Below the pieces are notes generated by a model. The model ran no database searches and was not told the origin of the DNA. It saw only the letters and a program-made list of their open reading frames with translations. Of a DNA stretch of 64,000 nt, positions 33,794 through 41,068 are shown piece after piece (within the stretch, counting starts at the first letter, position 1; each line of letters starts with the position of its first letter). A program made the position numbers and the translations under genes. The stretch comes from JADGHX01 sp035760965 (GTDB lineage: Bacteria; Pseudomonadota; Gammaproteobacteria; Steroidobacterales; Steroidobacteraceae): contig DASTRY010000012.1 in the NCBI GenBank assembly GCA_035760965.1, positions 30,936-94,935 on the forward strand, given 5' to 3'.

Positions 33794-34234
33794 ATGCTGT
33801 CGCCTTCTGCGAATCAATCTCTCGAAGAGCGCCAGGTTCTCGCGCCTGCAAACGAGGTGCGCGCTCACGGTGGATCGCGGCGCAGGCCCAAGCGCATTCT
33901 CGTCGCGGACGACAACCGCGATGCCGCCGAAAGCTGCGCGTTGCTGCTTCGCATGGACGGACACGAAGTGGTCTCCGCGTGCGACGGCGCGAGCGCCTGG
34001 GATTGCTTCCAACGATTCGAACCGGATGTCGCGATTCTCGACATCGCCATGCCGTCGATGAGTGGGCACGAGCTGGCGCGTTGCATCCGACGCAGCCGCG
34101 AGCACCGGCGGGTGCTGCTGATCGCGATCTCCGGATGGGTGCGCGCCAGCGATCGCGACCGCTGCTTCGAAGCGGGGTTCGATCACTATCTCGCGAAGCC
34201 CGTCGACTACGAAGAGCTGAATCGCTTGCTTTAG
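33794..34234 (+). CDS. Single-domain response regulator
   Basis: Receiver-only protein of 146 residues after a ~30-residue polar lead: ILVADDNRDAAESCALLLRM, phosphoacceptor Asp83 (DVAILDIAMPSMSG), Ser in LIAISGW and Lys in GFDHYLAKPVD. No output domain, so it acts by phosphotransfer or protein contact. It is very similar to the receivers at 37073 and 55923 and to the one fused to the kinase at 42669, which may be its partner. Divergent from the DksA-like gene over 160 bases. The next gene starts 36 bases later. Confidence 0.9.
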   Translation: MLSPSANQSLEERQVLAPANEVRAHGGSRRRPKRILVADDNRDAAESCALLLRMDGHEVVSACDGASAWDCFQRFEPDVAILDIAMPSMSGHELARCIRRSREHRRVLLIAISGWVRASDRDRCFEAGFDHYLAKPVDYEELNRLL

Positions 34235-34270
34235 AAACGCTCGCTCCAGAACAAGAAAGGGGATGTGGGC

Positions 34271-34675
34271 ATGAGCAATAACCTGTTCGTCGCGTTCGAC
34301 GCGCGCGACCCTGTGCGCGAACCTTCCCTCGTGCTCGCGGCCATCGAGGAGCTCGGGCAGGCGGTGCGGCTGTTCAGCACGTTCTGGTACGTGCGTTCGC
34401 GTTTCACGGCGGCGGAAGCGGCGCGACGGTTGTGGGACATCATGCAGCCGGAGGACGCGTTGGTCGTCGTCGACGCATCGAGCGAGGAAGTGGCGGCCTT
34501 GAACGTGGACGATGCGTCGATCGAGTGGATGCAGAAGCGCTGGCGCCTGGGACTCGAGACGCCTGCGCACGCGCGTGCGTTCGAGTTTTCTCGGACCGCG
34601 GAGCGCACTGAGCCTTCGAAACTCAGCGCGCCCCGCTGCCCCGTGCCGCGCCTGTTCGGCGCTAGCACGCCCTGA
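34271..34675 (+). CDS. Small SinR-family (Cas2-like fold) protein of unknown function
   Basis: Protein of 134 residues. The first ~80 (MSNNLFVAFDARDPVREPSL, TFWYVRSRFTAAEAARRLWD, then DALVVVDAS) resemble small proteins annotated SinR family, which look like Cas2-type ferredoxin folds: a beta strand with Asp, a helix, then WYV and VVDAS strands. No CRISPR or cas gene is nearby, so a stand-alone role is likely. The C-terminal 45 residues are basic and Pro-rich without similarity. GGGG about eight bases before the ATG at 34271 marks the start. Recognition is from memory and moderate. Confidence 0.65.
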   Translation: MSNNLFVAFDARDPVREPSLVLAAIEELGQAVRLFSTFWYVRSRFTAAEAARRLWDIMQPEDALVVVDASSEEVAALNVDDASIEWMQKRWRLGLETPAHARAFEFSRTAERTEPSKLSAPRCPVPRLFGASTP

Positions 34676-34728
34676 TCTATTGGAAAAGATCACCTGCGGC
34701 GATTTTTTCGAGACCCTACAAGTCGGCC

Positions 34729-34756
34729 GGCGGCAAAAAGCGTGGTTTTTGCCGCC
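34729..34756. terminator. Bidirectional hairpin between convergent genes
   Basis: Perfect 11-base inverted repeat: GGCGGCAAAAA (34729-34739) and TTTTTGCCGCC (34746-34756) around a six-base loop. It lies between the rightward gene ending at 34675 and the leftward gene ending at 34819. The A/T tracts within the stem are typical of overlapping terminators read from both sides. Nothing else is visible in this 143-base spacer apart from TGATCT/AGATCA arms just after the first stop. Confidence 0.65.
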
Positions 34757-34818
34757 TACCCCGCGCGTCGCTGCGCCCGGGCGCCCAAGCTCTCAGTTGG
34801 TTCAGAATGCGGCGCCAA

Positions 34819-36243
34819 CTACTCGGTACGGACTTCCTCCGCGATGAGCGTCTGGCCGGAGAGTGTGCCGCGTACTTTGACCTTCTGGTTCGCGCCGCCC
34901 GCGAAGAATTTGAGCGCGCCGAGTAAGCCGCCGCGCGAGTAGCGTGTCTGCGGCGTCGTCAGCACGCGCACGCCGAGCACTCTGAAGCTCGGCGCCGCGA
35001 GATCGGTGGCCACGCCCTCCAGGTAGTACGACGTCGCTCCATCCGCACGCTTCACCGCGACGGCCTGACGCACGCCGCCCGATGCGGCCCCGCCTCGAAT
35101 CTCCACGAGATCGCCCACGTGCAGCGCCGCGGCCCCGAACGGCCGCACGTTCTGGTTCGACTGATCGTCGAACGCCGTGACATCGGTCGTGGCGAAGTCG
35201 ACTCCCAGCACGCGTAGCGTTCCGTTCGCGATCGACTCGATCGCACCGAGCACGCCCACCTGACCTGACGAAGTCGCAACGACTTCGCTCGCGACCAGCA
35301 CACCCGCGTCGTCGAACGTGCCGCGCACGACCACAGGGAGATTCGGACCGAGCGTCTGGCCTTGCAACGTGAACACCGTGTTGCCGTCCGTGACGATGCG
35401 CTGGCTCTCGATCGTGAAGTCCGCCGCCGAGTTGAACGTCGTGATCAACCCTTCGACTTCCCCGAGCTCGTCCGCCGCACCGCCGATGCCGCTCAAGACT
35501 TCGAGGCTGGTCGCATGAAGCGTCGTCTGCAGCAGCGGAATGTTCCCCTGCACCGTGACGATCGCGCCGTTCACGAGCCCATCCATCTCGCCAACGGCCC
35601 CGTACTGCACGGTCTGCGAGTTGATCCTGAAGGTATGCGCGCTGCGATCGAGTCCTTGCACGATCCCGGTGAGCCGCAGGCTCTGCAGCCCGATCGCGAG
35701 GTCCACGCGTGTCGCCTCGATCTCACCCGCGGCATTCGGGAATCCACTGATGCGCACGTTGATCCCCGGCACGATCCCGAGCAGGCCGCCGAGACCTCCG
35801 AGATTCAGCGCCTGATCGAGGAACGTACTGGGCAGCAGCCGTATGCGCTGACCGAGCACAACGAGCGTGCCGCCCGCGAGATCCACCTGCGCAAGTGGCC
35901 CCACGACCGCACTGGTCGCGGACACTTCGCGCGCCGCGCCCTGCGTCGCTTCGGCATTCACGTCGCCCTTGACTGTGACCACCTGGCCGATATGCAGTCC
36001 CGACTCCGAGCCCGGCTTGCCGTCGATCCGGATGTTGGCGCCCGAGATGTCGTACTCGACGCCATTCACGAAGATGCTGCCGAACTGGGTGATGTGACCG
36101 CGCGCCGTCATGCGGTACGCGAGACCCGAGCCCTGGATACCGGCGATGGACGTGTCGTCGCTCGCCGTGAACAGTAAGCACACGAGCGCCGCGCCGAGCA
36201 GGCCTGCAATGCGCATCGTTCGTACCGCGTGAGAGATGATCAT
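34819..36243 (-). CDS. DUF5666-type secreted beta protein, non-lipidated paralogue
   Basis: Protein of 474 residues built of repeated ~70-residue beta modules as in DUF5666: GHITQFGSIFVNGVEYDISG, HIGQVVTVKGDVNAE, GTFDDAGVLVASEVVA, GTLSGQTLIAEEVRTE. The leader MIISHAVRTMRIAGLLGAAL directs export. The mature start TSIAGIQGSG aligns with VAGIQGSG of the paralogue at 57841, but the lipobox Cys of that protein is missing here, so this one may be soluble. GAGGA five bases upstream supports the start at 36243; an ATG at 36264 also overlaps the previous stop. Third gene of the operon REC-DUF6502-DUF5666. Function unknown. Confidence 0.85.
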   Translation of the reverse strand: MIISHAVRTMRIAGLLGAALVCLLFTASDDTSIAGIQGSGLAYRMTARGHITQFGSIFVNGVEYDISGANIRIDGKPGSESGLHIGQVVTVKGDVNAEATQGAAREVSATSAVVGPLAQVDLAGGTLVVLGQRIRLLPSTFLDQALNLGGLGGLLGIVPGINVRISGFPNAAGEIEATRVDLAIGLQSLRLTGIVQGLDRSAHTFRINSQTVQYGAVGEMDGLVNGAIVTVQGNIPLLQTTLHATSLEVLSGIGGAADELGEVEGLITTFNSAADFTIESQRIVTDGNTVFTLQGQTLGPNLPVVVRGTFDDAGVLVASEVVATSSGQVGVLGAIESIANGTLRVLGVDFATTDVTAFDDQSNQNVRPFGAAALHVGDLVEIRGGAASGGVRQAVAVKRADGATSYYLEGVATDLAAPSFRVLGVRVLTTPQTRYSRGGLLGALKFFAGGANQKVKVRGTLSGQTLIAEEVRTE

Positions 36244-36263
36244 AGGTTCCTCACTGTCGTCCA

Positions 36264-37076
36264 TCAGTCCTGAATGTGATACAGCCCGGCGCCGAGGCGC
36301 AGCGTCTTGGCGGTGCGCCTGACCGCTGCTTCGGGCACCTCGTGCGCGCTGAGCCAGGCGTCGACGCGCTCGAGAAAGCTCTGACCCTCCTTCTCGAGGA
36401 AGCGCCGAAATTCGGGCAGCGCAGCGGCGTCGACGTGCGCGTTCACGGCCGCGCGCTCGAAGCGCGCGGGCGTGCGCGCATCACGCATCATGTTGTGAGC
36501 GTAGGTGGCGGCGATGTCGGCGAGCACCGTGCCCCACAGGCGCACGAGCTGCTCGTCGATGGCATGCGGGATGTAGTTGCGCGCGAGCGCTTCGAGCCGG
36601 CCGTCCGCGCGAATGCGCGCCGCGCCGGCATCGACCAGCTCCTTCAGCAACGTGGACGGGCGCACGTCGCCGGCACCGCAGCGGCGCAGCAGCGACTCGA
36701 ACGTCGCGCCCGCGCCTTCGAGCGGGAGCAACGCGGGCTTGCCCTGCTCGTCCAGAAAATCCGGATGCAAGTGCCACGCCGTCAACACGAGGCTCCCTTT
36801 CGAAACATATCCCGCGAGAGGCCCGGGCGCGCGCGCGAGCTGCTCGCGCTGCTTGCGCACGTCGCGACGCGCGAGCCCGGTCAGCACGGCGGTGCGCGAT
36901 ACGTTCGTCGGACGGCCGCGTTTACCGAACCGCTCGCTCGCCACTTCGACATAGGTGCTCTTCGCGAGCTCAGAGAATTCTTTCCAAGTGACTCCGCACC
37001 GGAGCAGCACGTGTATGGCAGGTTTCAGCCACTGGCGCGTCGCGGCCAGCACCTGAGTGGAATTCGCGGATGTCAT
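36264..37076 (-). CDS. DUF6502-family protein, possible DNA-binding
   Basis: Cytoplasmic protein of 270 residues, highly similar to the one at 57030-57830 through its whole length (KPAIHVLLRCGVTWKEFSEL, FGKRGRPTNVSRTAVLTGLA, RNYIPHAIDEQLVRLWG, closing YHIQD). The block SRTAVLTGLARRDVRKQRE looks like a helix-turn-helix recognition unit preceded by basic residues, so DNA binding is plausible. Its start overlaps the stop of the response regulator (ATGA), and its stop touches the DUF5666 gene, so the three are translationally coupled. No function is known to me for the family. Confidence 0.85.
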   Translation of the reverse strand: MTSANSTQVLAATRQWLKPAIHVLLRCGVTWKEFSELAKSTYVEVASERFGKRGRPTNVSRTAVLTGLARRDVRKQREQLARAPGPLAGYVSKGSLVLTAWHLHPDFLDEQGKPALLPLEGAGATFESLLRRCGAGDVRPSTLLKELVDAGAARIRADGRLEALARNYIPHAIDEQLVRLWGTVLADIAATYAHNMMRDARTPARFERAAVNAHVDAAALPEFRRFLEKEGQSFLERVDAWLSAHEVPEAAVRRTAKTLRLGAGLYHIQD

Positions 37077-37588
37077 GGATACGGTGTATCACACGCCGTA
37101 CATGGGCACCGATCGCCGCTCGTGTAGCTCTGAATGGTGCGCACCAGCGTTGCGGGATCGGCCGGCTTCATCATGTAGTGATCGAAGCCGGCTTCGGCCG
37201 CGCTGTGCCGGTCTTGCGCAGTGGTGCGCCCGGTCAGTGCGATCAGGAGCGGACGCGAGCTCCAGTCCTGCTCGCGAATGCGCCGCGCGACCGCAAGGCC
37301 GTCGACTTTCGGCATCAGCAGATCGATCAGGCAGATGTCGGGATGCCAGCTTTCCGCGACGGCCAACGCTTCCTCGCCATCCATGGCGATAGCCGTTTCA
37401 ATGCCGGCAATCGCGAGCAGCATCGCGAGACTCTTTGCCGCATCGGCGTAGTCATCAGCGATGAGGACACGAGTGGTGTTGGGGTTGGCGCGGCGCCGTG
37501 CGGCGTACACGCTGTGTGGGGAGCTGGCGTCGTCCGGGTGGTCGTTCTCGAGTTGCGTCCAGTGCATCAGTTGCATCCCACAGTCCAT
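37073..37588 (-). CDS. Single-domain response regulator, first gene of the DUF6502 operon
   Basis: Receiver-only protein of 171 residues: VLIADDYADAAKSLAMLLAI, phosphoacceptor Asp89 (DICLIDLLMPKVDG), Thr in LIALTGR and Lys in GFDHYMMKPAD. A ~37-residue polar lead and a short Cys-containing tail (GDRCPCTACD) are extra. Start at 37588 is supported by GAGGGGG six bases upstream. Its stop overlaps the DUF6502 start, so phosphorylation probably feeds into that protein or its target. Close paralogue of the regulators at 33794 and 55923. Confidence 0.88.
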   Translation of the reverse strand: MDCGMQLMHWTQLENDHPDDASSPHSVYAARRRANPNTTRVLIADDYADAAKSLAMLLAIAGIETAIAMDGEEALAVAESWHPDICLIDLLMPKVDGLAVARRIREQDWSSRPLLIALTGRTTAQDRHSAAEAGFDHYMMKPADPATLVRTIQSYTSGDRCPCTACDTPYP

Positions 37589-37791
37589 TGAGGACCCCCT
37601 CGCGGCGCTATGGTGCCACATATGAGACCAGCGTTCCCACATGAGCAACCTGTCTGTCATTTGCAACAGGCCAAGAACGCGCATCGCACTGCGGTGTATC
37701 GGCAACAGACACGCAACCATCAGCTTGGCTGTGCGCATCCGGAACGCGGTTGGCTGCCCGTGACCGGCGGCCGGCCGATGCTCCTGACGCG

Positions 37792-38805
37792 CTACGTAGA
37801 GGTCCAGGCGCGCAGGAACTCCTCGCGGTGCGCCGCTTCGCTGCCGCGATATCGTGATGAGAAGTGAAACGGCTCGGCGCGCTTTACCTGCGCGCGCCGC
37901 GCGATCTCGCCCGCCTGCATCGTGGTGAGGTGCGCTTTGCGCGCGGCGAGCTCGGCGTCGGCCTCGAGGAACACGGCTTCGATGAACAGCAGGTCCGCGT
38001 CGCGCACGAAGTCGACGACGCGCTCGAGATTGCGTTCGTGCCCGCCGATGTCCGTCACGTAACAGAGCTTCTTGCCGGGCACGAACTCGAGGATGTCGCG
38101 CTTCAGCTCGCCGAGCGGCAGCACTTCTTCACGCGCACCCTCGCGAGTGCGCCACCTGATGTGAATCGGCGTGTCATCCGGCGCGCCGGCGCGCACCTGC
38201 CGCTTCAGCTCCGTGAGCCAGGGGCCGCTTGGCAAGCGGCGGGCCTCGAGGCGGCTCTTCCACACGTTGATGTGCGTGCCCTCCTCGAACGAGAACGCCA
38301 GCGACACGATATCGTGATGTTCCAGCGCACGCGCACGCACGCGGAACTGCGGGTCTTCCAGCAGCACGCCGTCTGTCGCGCGCTCCACGGGCAGAGGCTC
38401 GCGCTGGAATCGAGCACGGCTCCTGAACTGGGCGCGCGCAACGCGTCCGTCCGACTGCAGCTCGCGAGCCTCCACGACGAAATCCGTCGCGTAGTTCTGC
38501 ACGAGATTCCACGTGTATGCGGCGAGCTTGTGCTCGACGCGGTCGATGAAGCCCTCCGGGCCGTACATGCGCACGCCGGTATCGCGCCCGAGGCAGACGC
38601 GCAGCAGATGATCGAAGCCGGCGAAGTGGTCCATGTGGGTATGGCTGACGAACACGTCGCTCACCCGCAGCAGCATGCGGGTGGGCAGCGCGGCGACGTC
38701 CCCGATGTCGAACAGCAGCGCGCGGCGCTGGAAGGGCAGATCGACGCAAAGGCCTGGGTCTCCCCAGACACCGTTGACCAGCCGGGCCGTGTAGATGGAG
38801 CGCAC
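37792..38805 (-). CDS. Metallo-beta-lactamase fold hydrolase, RNase Z-like
   Basis: Protein of 337 residues with the metal motif HTHMDH (residues 55-60) placed as in RNase Z/ElaC and related hydrolases. Later ligands are suggested by LEHHDIVSLAF, YVTDIGGHERN and FHFSSRY. The middle (residues ~115-230) is longer and more polar than in tRNase Z, without its exosite arm, so it may be a generic MBL hydrolase rather than a tRNA 3'-processing enzyme. Cytoplasmic. Divergent from the ferritin-like gene, 44 bases away. Confidence 0.85.
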   Translation of the reverse strand: MRSIYTARLVNGVWGDPGLCVDLPFQRRALLFDIGDVAALPTRMLLRVSDVFVSHTHMDHFAGFDHLLRVCLGRDTGVRMYGPEGFIDRVEHKLAAYTWNLVQNYATDFVVEARELQSDGRVARAQFRSRARFQREPLPVERATDGVLLEDPQFRVRARALEHHDIVSLAFSFEEGTHINVWKSRLEARRLPSGPWLTELKRQVRAGAPDDTPIHIRWRTREGAREEVLPLGELKRDILEFVPGKKLCYVTDIGGHERNLERVVDFVRDADLLFIEAVFLEADAELAARKAHLTTMQAGEIARRAQVKRAEPFHFSSRYRGSEAAHREEFLRAWTST

Positions 38806-38849
38806 GCGATGTCCTACAGACGAGCGGCCGTTGCCTGCCGGGACGCAAA

Positions 38850-39764
38850 ATGGAACTCTACGCCTCGAAGCGCAACCTGAACGGCGTTACGGTAAGCACG
38901 AAACCTGCATCGCAAACGATGGTAGCCCACGCGAAGCTCGATCCCCCAGCGGGATCCGAAAAGCGGCACGACTGGTCACTGCAGGATCTCGCCTTCGAGC
39001 ACATCGATCGCAACCGCGTGCGCGAGGACGAGACGCTCTTCTACATGCTCGTCTCGGCATCGTTCATCGAGTCGGGCTCCGAGCTCTACACGCGCAATCT
39101 CATCGAGCACTACAGTGCGTTCCCCGTCGTGCAGCGCTGGCTCGCGGAGTCCTGGGAACGCGAGGAGCTGCGCCACGGCAGCGGGCTCGCCGCATACGTC
39201 CGCGCGGTCTGGCCGGAGTACGACTGGGATGCGGCGTTCCGCGCCTTCTTCGACGACTATCGGCGGCTCTGCAACGCGGAGCACCTGGAAGCCGATCGTG
39301 CGCTCGAGCTCGCCGCGCGCTGCACCATCGAGATGGGCACGGCAAGCTACTACCGCATGCTGCACGAGGCGGTGAGCGAGCCGGTGCTACGCGAGCTGCT
39401 CGATCACATCAGGCGCGACGAAGTGCGGCACTTCAAGCATTTCTATCGCTACTTGCGCACGATGCGAGGCGAGCGTGGCGTGAGCCGCTTGCGGCTCGCC
39501 CGCTGCGTGCTGCAGCGGACGTTCGAGATGACCCGCGATGATGGCTGGCAGGCCTTTCTGCACGCCTACCGCTTTCGCAACGGGGGCCGCACGCCTACTC
39601 GCGCCGAGTACCGCGCATGGCGCAAGAAGGTTCGCGAGATCGCGCGCGCGCACTTTCCGAGTCGGATGGCGGCGGAGATGCTGATCACGCCGCTCGATCT
39701 GCCGGTCGTGCTGCGTCGTTGCGCTACAGGAGTCGCCGCGGCGGTACTTCGTCGGACGTTGTGA
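38850..39764 (+). CDS. Ferritin-like diiron-fold protein
   Basis: Helical protein of 304 residues. It shows two carboxylate-histidine motifs spaced as in ferritin-like diiron proteins: EREELRHG (about residues 103-110, after SFIESGSELYTRNLIEH) and RRDEVRHFKHFYR, with TIEMGTASYYRML between them. These are typical of rubrerythrin-like or desaturase-like enzymes. A ~25-residue N-terminal extension may be untranslated, with Met at 38919 as alternative start. The basic C-terminus ends RRCATGVAAAVLRRTL. It may bind two irons for oxygen chemistry or iron handling; the substrate is unknown. Confidence 0.75.
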   Translation: MELYASKRNLNGVTVSTKPASQTMVAHAKLDPPAGSEKRHDWSLQDLAFEHIDRNRVREDETLFYMLVSASFIESGSELYTRNLIEHYSAFPVVQRWLAESWEREELRHGSGLAAYVRAVWPEYDWDAAFRAFFDDYRRLCNAEHLEADRALELAARCTIEMGTASYYRMLHEAVSEPVLRELLDHIRRDEVRHFKHFYRYLRTMRGERGVSRLRLARCVLQRTFEMTRDDGWQAFLHAYRFRNGGRTPTRAEYRAWRKKVREIARAHFPSRMAAEMLITPLDLPVVLRRCATGVAAAVLRRTL

Positions 39765-40188
39765 GATCGAGGGTACGCTGCGCTCCGGTCGCATCGTCTC
39801 GTGAATCCACGAAATCCGCCGAGGTCAGGTGCAGTGACGGCCACCAGAGCCGCGATTCGCTCGTGCCGCGCCACATCTGCATCGCGGGCATGTATTCCGC
39901 GAACGGCGCATCGTTCAGGTACATGATCGGGCCCGAAAGCGTGAGGATCTGCACCGGCTCGGAGATCGGCGAGGGATCGCGAATCAGGCCGAACAGCAGC
40001 CGGAAATTCCCCTCGAAGAGAATCCACTGGTAGTCCACCGAGCGACGCACCCAGCAGCCGGCGGAGTACGTCGCGACGACGCCGAGATCGACGCGATCCC
40101 ACACCGTGCCGCCGAAGATGCGCACGTGAGGAACACCCAACGAGAGATCCGGCGCGCCCGCCGCGCCACTCAAGGTCAGCTGAATCAT
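39724..40188 (-). CDS. Hypothetical protein, 154 residues
   Basis: I do not recognise this protein. It starts MIQLTLSGAAGAPDLSLGVP and continues as alternating short hydrophobic and polar strands with several Trp (YQWILFEGNFRLLFGLIRDP, SRLWWPSLHLTSADF), consistent with a small beta-rich cytoplasmic domain. No catalytic motif or signal peptide. Ribosome site weak. Its last 41 bases overlap the end of the ferritin-like gene on the other strand. It is a single gene between convergent and same-strand neighbours. Confidence 0.6.
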   Translation of the reverse strand: MIQLTLSGAAGAPDLSLGVPHVRIFGGTVWDRVDLGVVATYSAGCWVRRSVDYQWILFEGNFRLLFGLIRDPSPISEPVQILTLSGPIMYLNDAPFAEYMPAMQMWRGTSESRLWWPSLHLTSADFVDSRDDATGAQRTLDLTTSDEVPPRRLL

Positions 40189-40307
40189 GGAGGCCGCCAG
40201 CCGAAGGGAACCCGCCCGGCGCGCAGCGCAGCAAGAAGGGTGCCCAGACCTATGTCCGACTCCGGACATAACGGGACACGAGATGGGATTGAGCGCGTCG
40301 CGCGCGC

Positions 40308-40991
40308 TCAGCCGCCGAGTTTCGCGAGTTGCTCGCGCACTTCCGTCATGTCGAGAGAAGGCGGCGCGTACTGCACGACCACTCGCAGCGAGCGGCGCTC
40401 CCGCTCCTTGTCGCCTTCTGCGTGCGCGATAAGCGCATCCTCATAGTAGAAGCGGCCGCGCAGCTCGCTGGATGCGGAGGCAAAGAGCGGGCTCGACATT
40501 GCAGTCGCCAGCTGCTGCTTGGCTGCGTCCAAGCGTCTGAAGAACGACGGCAAAGACACGAAGGTGGCGATGGCCACGAGGCGCGTTTCGAGCGACACCG
40601 GGATGCCGCGAATCTGCTCCGCATCGTGCTGCGGACCGAGCAAGCTCAGCGCCCGGTCGATGTGACCGATGCCCTCGTTGACGAGCTTGATCTTCTGCCA
40701 GGGTAGACCGCCGTCGCGCGCCTGCATGGCGAATGTCGTGCCGTAGTACGCCATGAAGAGCGGATTCGAGCTGTCCTCATCCAGGAGGCGTTTGAACGCG
40801 GCTTGCGCGGGCCCAACGGCTGCGGCACTGCCGGCACGCGCTTGCTCGAAAGTCTGCGCCGCTTGCAAAAATCGCGTCGTGATCTCCGCGTTCGGCGTGT
40901 TCTCACCGGCCGCATCGACCGGCGCCGCGGCGCTCAGCCACGACACGAAAACGACAACCCATAGCAGCGGACGCCACACACGCAAATCCAT
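40308..40991 (-). CDS. Secreted helical (TPR-like) protein of unknown function
   Basis: Protein of 227 residues with a signal peptide (MDLRVWRPLLWVVVFVSWLSAAAPVDA). The rest is mostly amphipathic helix pairs (ITTRFLQAAQTFEQARAGSA, IGHIDRALSLLGPQHDAEQI, YYEDALIAHAEGDKERERRS) resembling TPR-type repeats without a clear consensus. GAGG seven bases before the ATG supports the start at 40991. Divergent from the zinc-ribbon SDR over 77 bases. Likely periplasmic; possibly a partner-binding protein. Confidence 0.75.
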   Translation of the reverse strand: MDLRVWRPLLWVVVFVSWLSAAAPVDAAGENTPNAEITTRFLQAAQTFEQARAGSAAAVGPAQAAFKRLLDEDSSNPLFMAYYGTTFAMQARDGGLPWQKIKLVNEGIGHIDRALSLLGPQHDAEQIRGIPVSLETRLVAIATFVSLPSFFRRLDAAKQQLATAMSSPLFASASSELRGRFYYEDALIAHAEGDKERERRSLRVVVQYAPPSLDMTEVREQLAKLGG

Positions 40992-41068
40992 CGTTGATCC
41001 TCGAAATCGCGAGCCTATGCGGACAGTTGACGCAGGCGATCGTTCCTGGAGAGACATACAATGTTGCA

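Noticed and set aside
34271..34675. CRISPR-associated cas2
   Set aside because: No repeats, spacers, cas1 or other cas genes occur in the window; only the fold resembles Cas2.
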